Source: Schizochytrium sp. TIO01 (lineage: Eukaryota; Sar; Bigyra; Thraustochytrida; Thraustochytriidae). From it: a stretch of 64,000 nt of DNA. The position numbers and the translations under genes were made by a program. Below the pieces are notes generated by a model that did no database searches, was not told the origin of the DNA, and saw nothing but the letters and a program-made list of their open reading frames with translations. Numbering within the stretch: the stretch's first letter is position 1; every line of letters begins with the position of its first letter. Location of the stretch: positions 832,001-896,000 of the forward strand of contig SMSO01000007.1 of assembly GCA_004764695.1 (NCBI GenBank), read 5' to 3'. Shown here piece by piece: positions 44,201 to 52,544 of this stretch.

Positions 44201-45988
44201 GATAACCGAGGGTTTCACAAGAAAGGCCTGCCCCTCAAACGTTTTACCCCAGACAACCTGGTCTTGTACAACATTTCGCAGCTGCGCCTCTCGAGCCTTT
44301 CGCAACATCTTCTGCTCAAACACACTCAGGTCGCGCGTGGTACCCTTAAATTTATTCCAATTCTGCTCCGCAGGTGACTCCAGAGCCGCAGACGAAACAC
44401 TACTTTGTATGACATCAAGCACAAGCCGACGTTCATCCTCAACTCGGTCATCTCCTTTAAACGAATCGCTAGGATGGAAGGACATACCCGGGGGGGGGCC
44501 TAAAGCAGCATCATTTTGCCGCTCAAGAATACGAGCTTCTGCATCCACTCCTCCACGGGGTTGCTTACCCTCTTCCTCCAGTTGCCGACGCTGGGCGACG
44601 GCAGCTTGAGATAGCTTTCTTTTATCTGCTTTCGGGGCTCCTGTTGGATTAAGATGCTCGGGAGGAATAAAGGGACGAAGGCGAGCCGGTATGAGTGAGC
44701 CGATCGGTTCAATACCTGCATTTGCTGGTTGTGCAGCAATCTTATCAACAATATCACTTCTTTCACGCTGCACGTTTCCAAGCCCAAAAGCATGTGTCTT
44801 CATGACAGTTACCTGGCTAGGCTCAACACGAAACGCACGTCCCGACGGATCGATCGAGTCCACCCCGCCGATTGTTCTAGACCGCATATATTCAAGGGTT
44901 CGCTCTTCTGCTGCATGGCGACCGAGAGATTTAGTGTACTGGTCCTCATAAGCCTTTTCTTTGGCTTCTTGTGAATCTTTTACACGGTTGTATTCATCAA
45001 AAGCTAGCATTTTTTTCATGAGCTGCATCTCTGACTGCTTGAGTCGAAGTTGTATCCGTTCCTTGGCGCTTTTCACTCTTGCATCCTGTTTTCGCCGACG
45101 AAAGACTTCATAAGGATTCCCTCCTGCTTCAAGGATCTCATTGAATTCCTCTTGCTCTCGTTGGGCCACCCGTGCTTCCTGCGCTTTACGCTGTGCAATT
45201 TTGCCTGCCATTTCTGCCTGAATAGTTTCTGTCGAGCGCTTTAACTGAAGAATTGCACGCGCGCGACGCTCGTGATCTTGGCTGTGTTGTGCCTCAACAC
45301 TTTCTAACAAGTTTTGAGTTGCCTTTTTGTTGGCCTGGACGCGCTTACGAGCCTTCTCTCGCTCTTTCTGAGCAGCCTCTACGCGCGACTCGTCCTCAGC
45401 ACGTTGTGCTTCCGCCTCGTGCAATGCCATATTGGCATCAGCACGGCGCATTCGCAAAAATTGTTTACCAACTTTACCTTCATTCGCTGCACGTAGGGCT
45501 GCAGCTTCTCGGAGGACTGCTTCGTTTTCTGTGACTTGCTTGCGTAGTGCTTCTGCCACAGGTCGAAGTTTGTGTAGCCGCACAACAGCAATGTCGCGGA
45601 GTCTTTCTGCCTCATCCATAGCCCGCGATGCCTCCTTTACACGCGACTGGAGCTCACGTAGGTTAAACTTTTCTGGTGTTGCATGTGTAGCTGCTTCTTC
45701 GTACGCACATCGCTCCTCGTTGAGGTGTTCCCTGGCCTCTTGGAGTGCCCTTGTGCGATGTTTGACTTCGACTTCAGCCTGTTCTGCTTGCGCCAGCTGC
45801 TGGCGAATCGCACGGTCCTCCTGGCAAGCAGCTAGCGATTTATGCACATTCACCACACCGCCAACGACATGTCTCTCGATGGCCTTTTCGCGAGCTTCTG
45901 CCTTTCGCTGTGCAATCTCCTGCTCTTGTGCAGCTTTCTGCTCCTCTGTATTCCCAAGTTCTGCACTGTGTGCATCCAGCGAGTCCAT
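41279..45988 (-). CDS. CFAP74: CFAP74-like central-pair ciliary protein
   Basis: A 1569-residue protein, close to the ~1580 residues of human CFAP74. In Chlamydomonas FAP74 belongs to the C1d projection of the axonemal central pair with FAP46, FAP54 and FAP221, so the host should build motile flagella. Residues ~15-350 form a charged coiled coil (RKAEAREKAIERH, KSAKERIQLRLKQSEMQLMK). A linker follows with GRHAAEERTLEYMRSRTIGG and PARLRPFIPPEHLNPTGAPK. From ~586 to the end come repeated ASH/MSP-type beta-sandwiches: YKDFIVGESYSKTFTLTNVS, STLDFGTVVHGETKTLVLK, ATLDFGFCYTTQSVQRPLVL, DELRFSQVAVGHSKTLVLRI, VVDFGDVLVHESSTQNVYLQ. The frame runs five codons beyond the ATG at 45988 without another ATG. 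HYDIN-type ASH proteins are the alternative, but size and the N-terminal coil favour CFAP74. Confidence 0.85.
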   Translation of the reverse strand: MDSLDAHSAELGNTEEQKAAQEQEIAQRKAEAREKAIERHVVGGVVNVHKSLAACQEDRAIRQQLAQAEQAEVEVKHRTRALQEAREHLNEERCAYEEAATHATPEKFNLRELQSRVKEASRAMDEAERLRDIAVVRLHKLRPVAEALRKQVTENEAVLREAAALRAANEGKVGKQFLRMRRADANMALHEAEAQRAEDESRVEAAQKEREKARKRVQANKKATQNLLESVEAQHSQDHERRARAILQLKRSTETIQAEMAGKIAQRKAQEARVAQREQEEFNEILEAGGNPYEVFRRRKQDARVKSAKERIQLRLKQSEMQLMKKMLAFDEYNRVKDSQEAKEKAYEDQYTKSLGRHAAEERTLEYMRSRTIGGVDSIDPSGRAFRVEPSQVTVMKTHAFGLGNVQRERSDIVDKIAAQPANAGIEPIGSLIPARLRPFIPPEHLNPTGAPKADKRKLSQAAVAQRRQLEEEGKQPRGGVDAEARILERQNDAALGPPPGMSFHPSDSFKGDDRVEDERRLVLDVIQSSVSSAALESPAEQNWNKFKGTTRDLSVFEQKMLRKAREAQLRNVVQDQVVWGKTFEGQAFLVKPSVIHYKDFIVGESYSKTFTLTNVSYTFNSFKLLELPDDIKNFFTVTYEKPGRMSAGLTCRIRVDFEPKVNEDIVANLPFLANTGPFNVPIKCTKRKTIPALSKSTLDFGTVVHGETKTLVLKIANEGALPCSFSLGGDCYDSKDLTMGEPVKFELTGYDETNMSITYGPQEDSPVEISKTLEIIFKDGQHVHCTIVAATSKVPIYAASSKLDFQCCVFGKLYRNKLVLRNRGSVALRAEISPPKPLRDCIEFLPDMGFVQARDGAKDGSFDVQIKVRPSQAIVDWCTQTNNCTREEDATFGQILRVSIPINIHVPEQVLPVKLALVATLTSGEIALSPATLDFGFCYTTQSVQRPLVLENTSLLPQRFGFVKLRPQVSVEPSNGFGTLLPKERIISQVIFSPSSAVEYAFSLTLRTSLNRTFQIPCKGVGLDPPLHFSQTLVAFNTCALGTRRTQSLFLTNTSREIRDFHIVLPLKKFSHGLHVSPQVGRLNPGEVVRIEVELTAPSEKDGPFANAVSHPEAIADGDGNETEASATENNEEVGVADETSNAASSEEKNPFEIPPEVGSVVWSNPDEGEPWSKHCEWLMRCHVRGFEVPLALQVNAVHVDSDLVADQDELRFSQVAVGHSKTLVLRIRNFGNTMAHLTLDSLNPVGPFMMVNALRDIPVNGSHAVNIKFTPSSNRTFQEVFTIRSQAAKLDILLCGEGVSPKLSVSLQNPADGSENSQGIDNMFSSDQVVDFGDVLVHESSTQNVYLQNKSVFGLDYAIKVAPVANIPRNLGGRDVFVIGQQKASIPAMENRQVQIRFEPDQERLSGHFGVFEVDVPNQIGKHTLRFQGRAWSHPIFARMADVGMVAPRDRIANEFAFSAGTALSNYTLVGCFDDTSDGKTIRIVVGSCSTTRGGSYEIVRTPETIVADKPKGALKPGEKVTLTLALQIDRPGSIGEHIVDCVLTMDNQASRKVRIVLRKNLVKKGN

Positions 45989-46555
45989 CTTCGCCACAGC
46001 CAAGCCACCTCCTCAAGAGCGTCCAGCGCAGGGCTTCCAGTCAGGGTTACTCCGACACGTTATGCCCCTTAACTTTCCCCGAGGCGGCCCGAAATAACCT
46101 AATTCCTGCGCTTGCGATGCACAGTGCTTGTGCGCAGGCATGTTCTCCAAGCTCAAACGGTCTTCTTTATTTGACCAACTATCCACAGGAAAACTGTCCC
46201 TTTTACCCCCTTCCGCCATCTCGACATGAGGAAGTAGGAATCGGATAGTATCATTTAGGAGAGGCGAGGCCAGGTGTTCTATTCTCTTGTTCAAAGATTA
46301 AACATAGGAACGTACTATGTACTTTTTATCTTTTTGCCATCTCCTTTTTTATTTTTTGAGGATTTGGTAAATTCCTAGATCGTAGGATATTTGTCGCACT
46401 CACAGAAGCGTTTCTCAGACAGATTGGAAGCGGATCGAGAGCTACTGCTGCTTTTGCTGTTGCCGGTGGTGTGTTTGGGGCAAAACCGTATTGACAAGGA
46501 GCCGAGACCAGACTGGACTTGTGGTGCTGACGGATAGAAACTCTTGCAAAAGAGG
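45989..46555. other. Divergent promoter region, CFAP74 / lactonase
   Basis: A 567-bp gap between two divergent genes, so it probably holds both promoters. No element is recognised with confidence. Confidence 0.5.
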
Positions 46556-48026
46556 ATGTCGCTCTTCGTGGGATGCTGTAGGTTCACTGGCCAAACGTGA
46601 CGAAACAGAGGAACTCAATATGCGTGGTGCGGCGTGACGTGTCGTGACGTGACGTGACATAGCCAGCATGTTGTTTATAGATTGCAATAGTTCTTGGCGA
46701 CTTGTTTGCCTTTGTGAATGTATCTTAGGACATGCAATCGAGAGACTTGTGTAGATGCGAGGATGAAAGTGCAAACAGAGACTAACTTCAACAACCTGAA
46801 TGCACATATGCACATGATCACGACTGTATTTGCACGTGCTAATAATTTAATTGTCATTTCTTCTAATACTGGAAAATTGGATTCGCCAAACAGATGGCAA
46901 GACGCTCGACTTTGTCGAGGCACATGGTGATGGAATTGGCTACTTTTCTGTAGAGAATGGCAAAGTGGAGTTACAAAGCATTCTGAGGTTCAAAGATAAG
47001 AGCGCAGGAGAGGTGCCTGAAAACCCGTCCTATCTTGCAGTTCACCCATCCCTTCCGGTGCTCTATGCTACGGAAGAGCTTCCTGACGAAGGTTTTGTCT
47101 GGGTCTTCGACATTGACACCAAGACTAAGACATTGTCCGTAGCTGGTCGCGAGTCTACGTGTGGCACGAGTGCCGCAATGCTAAGTGTATCCAAAGATGA
47201 GAAGCTCTTGTACACAGTCAATTACTCAAGTGGACCTGCGATGGTCTTTAGTCTCGATGAGCAAGGTCATATTGAAAATGCCGTTTCGAAGTTAGAGTGC
47301 ATCAGTGATCGTGAGTATCCTGGACCAAACAAGGGGCGCCAGGATAGGCCGCATCCGCATATGCATGTCGAAGACTTTACTGCCCCGGAGCGCCTCTCTC
47401 TCGTGCCTGACCTGGGCGCTGATTGTGTACACGAGTTCAGCTTAGATGAAAATGGCAACCAAATTGCAGAGAGCCAAGCTCTGCTGCCGCTAGGCTCTGG
47501 CCCGCGCCACCTTGTGATTTGCTCTTCAGATCGTGCACGTCTTGTACTTTGTGAGCTTACAACGATGCTCTGCGTGGTCCCTTGCAAGGAGAAACGGTCT
47601 GACATCCCTGATTCATCTTTGCAGGATGCCACACAGATGCTTTCCGTTATTGACGGAAGTGATCAAGTGAACTCTGATTCAGAGTGGACTGCTTCAGCAA
47701 TTAACCTGCACCCGAACGAACGGTTTGTCTTTTGCTCAGTTCGTGCTACAGATGCGTCTCGAAATGGTCGCATAGGCGTTTTTGAGGTTCACTCTCACAA
47801 AGAAGAAGGAACTCGCCTGGAGTTCAAGTGCTGCATTGATAGCCTTGGTAAGTGTCCTCGTGAAATGAAGCTTGACTCTACAGGAGACTTTCTCTTTGTC
47901 GCACACCAAGATTCCAACAATATCGAGTGCTTTGCAGTAAACCCTGAAACGGGCGAGCTTTCACGAGATAGCTCCCGAAGCTTTGAGTTTAAAACCCCTG
48001 TGGCTCTCTGTTTTAGTCAGCATTAA
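46556..48026 (+). CDS. Lactonase-type seven-bladed beta-propeller, two exons
   Basis: Homologue of the lactonase / YbhE-type 6-phosphogluconolactonase family, propellers that hydrolyse sugar lactones or resemble muconate-cyclising enzymes. The long frame (46851-48026) has no ATG for its first ~100 codons, so a start lies upstream. Exon 1 at 46556-46577 encodes MSLFVGC plus one base before a GTAGGT donor. The intron ends in CAG at 46893, and exon 2 from 46894 completes a Tyr codon. The joined start, MSLFVGCYGKTLDFVEAHGD, continues into GIGYFSVENG and fits the family's first strand (FVGxYT...GIxxF). The product is 384 residues. Blade motifs include NPSYLAVHPSLPVLYATEE, CGTSAAMLSVSKDEKLLYTV, RPHPHMHV, GSGPRHLVI, AINLHPNERFVFCSVR and PREMKLDSTGDFLFVAHQDS. 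The RPHPH and GPRHL blocks are the conserved active-face residues. Cytosolic location is likely, as no signal peptide is seen. Confidence 0.85.
46578..46893 (+). other. Predicted phase-1 intron of the lactonase gene
   Basis: A 316-nt intron from GTAGGT to CCAAACAG, with a branch-point-like CTAAT about 30 nt before the 3' end. It restores an ATG start and a family-like N-terminus, which is good internal support. Confidence 0.75.
46634..46659. repeat. (GTGAC)n pentamer with tandem TGACGT
   Basis: Units of GTGAC recur five times, one as GTGTC, creating three TGACGT hexamers and one TGACAT. TGACGT is the half-site core of bZIP/CREB-type factors, but a plain microsatellite explains it equally well. 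It lies inside the predicted intron. Confidence 0.7.
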
Positions 48027-48638
48027 AAATCCTTGAGAACTCAAACCAAAGTAGCGTGAGATATTGGAGAGAAAAAAGGAAATCAATTCTTCAAATTATT
48101 TTATTTCCATGAACTATGCGTTCAAGATTGCTTAAAGAAAGACAAGTAAAAGCTCTTTGTTTGTTTTCGGTCCCCAGAGACATACAGTTGTTCTAATGCA
48201 AGAGTAAAGGAATCTTGCATTAGTCGCGCCCGCTACTCTAAAAAGCCAATACATTCATTTGTACCACGTGTTAGGTGTTCATGGGTACTGTACATTTTAT
48301 GCGCAGAAGTTTTCACCTTGTTAGGGTACTTGTACTCCTGTTAATGTTTATTCGTGGTGCTGCTTGTTCCAAGGTCAAAGCTCTCAGAATTTGACGAGTA
48401 CATAGTAAAGATGAAATCCCACTCCAAGTCATCCTGGCATACGTTTGCCCCAATTCTACTTGAATCCATAATGGTTTCCCTTTATCCTAGTACCAGTTTC
48501 CCGATCATGACACGAAGCTTTGCCTCAAGTGGAAAACCAAATACCATGCTCGTTTTGCCATTACGTAAACTTTGAAGTTAAAAAATGCACGCGAAGATGA
48601 ATGAGTGAGCGAAACAAAAATGCAAATCAAATTTGGCC
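48027..48638. other. Spacer between two plus-strand genes
   Basis: No gene is supported. It should contain the lactonase 3' end and the promoter of the next gene. Confidence 0.5.
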
Positions 48639-50312
48639 ATGAGGGCTTGCAGAAGCTGGGCAGCGACAAGAAGCTGCAAGTTTGGCGAAGAATGCCGATT
48701 TGCACACGGTGTTAGTAGCGGTGATTCACGAGGAGGCCTCCGTGGCCGCTCTCAGGGCTATGGCGCAAGGTCGCAAAGCCAAATCGCCCAAAGTGGGAGG
48801 CCTTCAGATGGTGCCTTCAGAGGAAGCCAACGGCGCAGGGGCCGTGGCATGGTGACCTCGAGGCCGCGAGGATTAGCAAGGAGCTGGGTGCAAAAACCCA
48901 GAACAGTTGATAGTACTTCAAGACGGAATAATACAGAAACGACAAGGTTGCAGGCCAAGAGTCAGACATCGTCTCAGCCAGGCAGCAGCGAAATGGCCCC
49001 AATGACCCCTGGAAGAAATGCAAATACATCTGCAAATGGGTCCCATGAATTCACTTTGCTTAACTTCAATATTCTGGCAGACTGCCTTGTAGACCACACG
49101 CACTATCCTGGGACAGGAGATGAAGCCCTTGCCTGGAAGGAACGTGCACCTCGCATTTTGAAACATATTACGCAGGAAGTTCGTCCAGATGTTCTGTGCT
49201 TGCAGGAGGTAGATGCAGAGCACTTCGCCTCGACTTTTGACGAAAAACTTGCTTCTTATGGGTATATGGGGCACTTCAAGAAACGCACACGTGACAAGAT
49301 TGATGGGTGTGCTGTGTGGTTTCGCAAGAGTGCGTTTCGCTTGCTCGAGGAGGTTCCTGTGGAGTTTTTTGTGGCTGAGGATCACATTCTTGATCGCGAT
49401 AATGTGGCACTCGCACTTGTCCTTGAGCATTGCGCTCCAGGAGCCCAGCAGGAGAGGCTCATTGTTTGCACGACCCACTTGCTCTTCAACCCGCGTCGAG
49501 GCGAGGTCAAACTTGCTCAACTTATGATGCTCTTCGAGACAGTACGGGATATTCGTGGTAGATACCCCGATGCTAGGCTTTGCCTTTGTGGTGACTTTAA
49601 TTCAACTCCCAAGTCAGCTATTTACGAATTTCTCACCACGGGAGAACTTAATCATCTCCGAGCTCATAACCCTACCCATATGAGTGCTCAGGGACTCATC
49701 ATTGCTGCTTGCAAGCGTGAACAGTCTATTCACTACAATATGTACGGTCCACACGGGCCTGCAGGTACCTTTATTGGCCGGTACCAGCCCCCTAAGAACA
49801 TACCCCAGGATGCTGATGAGCATAGTCAACCTGGCTCTGAGGAGGAAAATGCTTGTGTGGATGATGAGCAAGTGGACAATGATATTAATAATATTGAATA
49901 TGGAAGTGGAGATGAAGGAGAGGACGATGGTTTTACCAATCCTGATATAAAGCGAATACTCGAGCAATTTGCAGAGTCTGAAGGCATTTCCAAGAGTGTA
50001 GTGTTGACAAAGCGTAGGAAACGGTCTAAATCATTTGGCAATTTGCCAGATAAAGTCGAAACTGGAGTCGAACCTTTAAAAAGTGCTTATGCCTTCAAAC
50101 CAACCCGAAGTTCTACAGGAGAACCTGCTTTTACAACCTACCATGAAACTTTCAAAGGTACTGTTGATTATGTATTCTATGGGAACGGACTATCTGCAGA
50201 GGAGGTCCTGGAATTGCCGCATGCAAAAGCATATGGACGTGGCATTCCCAGCACAGAATGGGGCTCAGATCATATGAGCTTAGGGGTGCGCTTTCAATTT
50301 AAGCCTTTATAA
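48639..50312 (+). CDS. CCCH zinc finger fused to ANGEL/CCR4-type EEP nuclease
   Basis: A 557-residue protein from the ATG at 48639. A CCCH finger opens it (Cys4-x8-Cys13-x5-Cys19-x3-His23), followed by an Arg/Gly-rich stretch (GGLRGRSQGYGARS, RRRGRGMVTSRPRG) suited to RNA binding. From ~137 comes an endonuclease/exonuclease/phosphatase domain: LLNFNILADCLVDH, LCLQEVD with Glu190 as metal ligand, THLLFNPRRGEVKLAQ, LCGDFNSTP (Asp319, Asn321) and GSDHMSL (Asp544, His545). THLLFNPRRGxxKLAQ is characteristic of the ANGEL branch of CCR4/nocturnin-like enzymes. Members act as poly(A) deadenylases; human ANGEL2 is a 2',3'-cyclic-phosphate phosphatase. An acidic insertion (~400-450, DNDINNIEYGSGDEGEDDG) precedes the last strands, and basic KRRKRSKS may be nuclear-targeting. 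All catalytic residues I can check are present. Confidence 0.9.
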   Translation: MRACRSWAATRSCKFGEECRFAHGVSSGDSRGGLRGRSQGYGARSQSQIAQSGRPSDGAFRGSQRRRGRGMVTSRPRGLARSWVQKPRTVDSTSRRNNTETTRLQAKSQTSSQPGSSEMAPMTPGRNANTSANGSHEFTLLNFNILADCLVDHTHYPGTGDEALAWKERAPRILKHITQEVRPDVLCLQEVDAEHFASTFDEKLASYGYMGHFKKRTRDKIDGCAVWFRKSAFRLLEEVPVEFFVAEDHILDRDNVALALVLEHCAPGAQQERLIVCTTHLLFNPRRGEVKLAQLMMLFETVRDIRGRYPDARLCLCGDFNSTPKSAIYEFLTTGELNHLRAHNPTHMSAQGLIIAACKREQSIHYNMYGPHGPAGTFIGRYQPPKNIPQDADEHSQPGSEEENACVDDEQVDNDINNIEYGSGDEGEDDGFTNPDIKRILEQFAESEGISKSVVLTKRRKRSKSFGNLPDKVETGVEPLKSAYAFKPTRSSTGEPAFTTYHETFKGTVDYVFYGNGLSAEEVLELPHAKAYGRGIPSTEWGSDHMSLGVRFQFKPL

Positions 50313-50917
50313 CTTTTACGACCTTGACTAGTCAACACACACATGTCTGACGTTTTTGCTGTTATCCTCTATTCATAGAATCCTACATGTTCCAGAGCTT
50401 GTGTGCTCGGGCGATTCCATCAACGGTATAAAGTACTATTGGAGTTATTTATGCTGAATGTATGCCAATCCATCGATGAAGCTCATTTGCATACTGCATT
50501 GAATTGCCTTTTTGTAAATCTAACTTAACTTCAGCTTTAGTAACGTTGAACATTCTTGTACCATGTTTAAACCCCTCCCCCCCAAGGCAGCAGAAGACTA
50601 TTTTGATCCTCAAAGCCACGGTTAAACTTTACCTATAAATGTAGCGTTAATCAATTATGGCAACTGTTCATGATGCTAAATGAAGTTGACTATGGTTTAA
50701 CGTTCATCGTTCGTGCATGTATGAAAGTCACTGAAAATAATAGTGCGTAAAAAGAGTGCATGGTACCTTACTCTTAGCTGACATGGTACTTCTCCTCTTG
50801 TGTAAGAAGAATCAACCATATAATTTTAGTAATAATAAAAACAAGAGTGCAATATTCACAACAAATGCATTTTCAATTTAGTTATGTTATCGCCAAGCTT
50901 TTGACTGTAATCGTACT
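50313..50917. other. Convergent spacer
   Basis: AT-rich 3' flanks of the ANGEL-like and LRR genes. No gene is seen. Confidence 0.5.
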
Positions 50918-51610
50918 TTAGTGGGTTTGCTCTAGTCGACTGTCAGCCTCTATTAAGAGCGCTTTGCATCCTGATAGATTGTCTTTGAAACCTTGTAATA
51001 ATGAATCTTCAAGCAATATCTCCGATCTAAAAGGGCTTGATGGTGTTGGAAAAGTCCATGGAGTAGGATTAGGCAGATCGATGTCATCCTCCTGAAGTTG
51101 CACATCTTCAAGCGACTCTACGTATGCAACCTTGCGCAATTTTACTCGTTCACCATCAAGGATCTGAATCTGACTATAACTCTCCAAGACCTCACGTGGA
51201 TAAGATGATGATTGACAAAGTACATTTTCGAGGTTTCCAGTCCGAGATTTAAAATAAACAATGCGAAGCCGGGGGAGATCGAGAAGAAAACGTCGTACAT
51301 CGCGATCCCAGTTCTCTATGGCATTCCCTTGAACATAGAGCTCTTCTAAACCTGAAAGGCCCTCGATTCCTGCAAGATTTTTTAGGCAATTCCCCGATAC
51401 GTCAAGACGTCGCAGCTTACTGAGATATCCAATTCCTTGAAGGGAAATGACCCTGTTTTTCGCTAGGCTTAAATCCTCTAGATTTTCACATTTTGCAATG
51501 CTTTCACCAACTTCTGTAAATCCAACGCCTTCTAGATTTAATCGTTTAATGGACCGCAGGCTCTGAAGTCCACTCCGAGAAAGGATTATTTCATCCGAGG
51601 GAATTGTCAT
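50918..51610 (-). CDS. Leucine-rich-repeat protein, SDS22-like class
   Basis: A 230-residue protein from the ATG at 51610. Four to five SDS22-type LRRs follow one another: LRSIKRLNLEGVGFTEVGES, CENLEDLSLAKNRVISLQGI, LSKLRRLDVSGNCLKNLAGI, LSGLEELYVQGNAIENW. A capping block then reads CQSSSYPREVLESYSQIQIL followed by DGERV. That cap (Y-R/P-x-x-V-L...Q-x-L-D-G) is common in U2A'-like and ciliary LRR proteins. The C-terminus is acidic, then unstructured. These proteins are binding scaffolds; the partner is unknown. A ciliary role is possible given CFAP74 nearby, but nothing in the sequence proves it. The frame runs nine codons further upstream only through a GTG start. Confidence 0.8.
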   Translation of the reverse strand: MTIPSDEIILSRSGLQSLRSIKRLNLEGVGFTEVGESIAKCENLEDLSLAKNRVISLQGIGYLSKLRRLDVSGNCLKNLAGIEGLSGLEELYVQGNAIENWDRDVRRFLLDLPRLRIVYFKSRTGNLENVLCQSSSYPREVLESYSQIQILDGERVKLRKVAYVESLEDVQLQEDDIDLPNPTPWTFPTPSSPFRSEILLEDSLLQGFKDNLSGCKALLIEADSRLEQTH

Positions 51611-52544
51611 TCTCCTCACGTAGATAACTTCTATCACGTTATTTTTTGTGTTTGAAGATGTTGATCACTGAAGCTTTGCTCTATGTTTTTCCTTTCTTAT
51701 GGTTCACTTCTATACGCCTTATCTACCTCTCACTTCTACATGTTTTCCCTAATAGATCCGGTGAACGGTCATTTGTGAATTCTATTCTTTATCTCTACCT
51801 ACCCGTTGTCAGCAGCGCACTAATGTATGGCGATCTGTATTTCGACGCTAAATGGTATCAAGAACATCAGAAGGATAAAATTCTATATTAGAGACGATCA
51901 TCAGTTGTTTTGGTCTTGCAAGGCCTATCAATGAGTCAGTTATTACTAATTTTCTTCTATGCAACATTTAAAGCGAGAACTAATAGTCTCTGTTTCTCCC
52001 TGGTTTTAAAGACCTTAGCTACTCGCGCAAGTCTTAGCATTGAATAAGCCTCGACATTTTTGGAACGAGGGGGTGGTCTGCCGGAATTATGGTACATCCC
52101 TTTAAAAAAATTAGTGGCTAATATATCCCAAGTGCTTGATAACAACTTAACTCGACCCAGCTTGAAATTTTGAGACAAAGTGGGATAGAGCATATAGTTT
52201 CACATAGCTGCTGCATGAACATGCTTTTTTGAATCTTACTCAAGCCTGTAATAAGAATATTTACCATATTATTTCTGTTTTCAAAGTACCTAACAAAACA
52301 AATACATATTATGCATAGCAAATGGAATACGCTAAATTCTATATCGACGTGTAAGATCAATCTTGACTTTGAGCGGTCAGCTTTGGGGACAACTAGAATG
52401 TAGTTTCGTTGCCAGGTTGTGAAGCTCCAAGTCTTACCATAAATTAATTGTGTTCACCTGAAAGACACTGATCAGGAATTTAGTTTTCTCATTCAGGCGT
52501 ATAATTAGCAGGTACAAAAACGATGTAAAGAAGAATCATTGTTA
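51611..52544. other. Spacer between LRR and coiled-coil genes
   Basis: No gene is supported. A hydrophobic plus-strand frame (51658-51891, 77 codons) is discussed among rejected items. Confidence 0.45.

Noticed and set aside
51658-51891. Hydrophobic 77-codon plus-strand frame next to the LRR gene
   Set aside because: It could be a tiny membrane protein, but Phe/Leu/Tyr-rich frames are expected in such T-rich DNA. Only 47 bp separate it from the LRR start, and I recognise no family.
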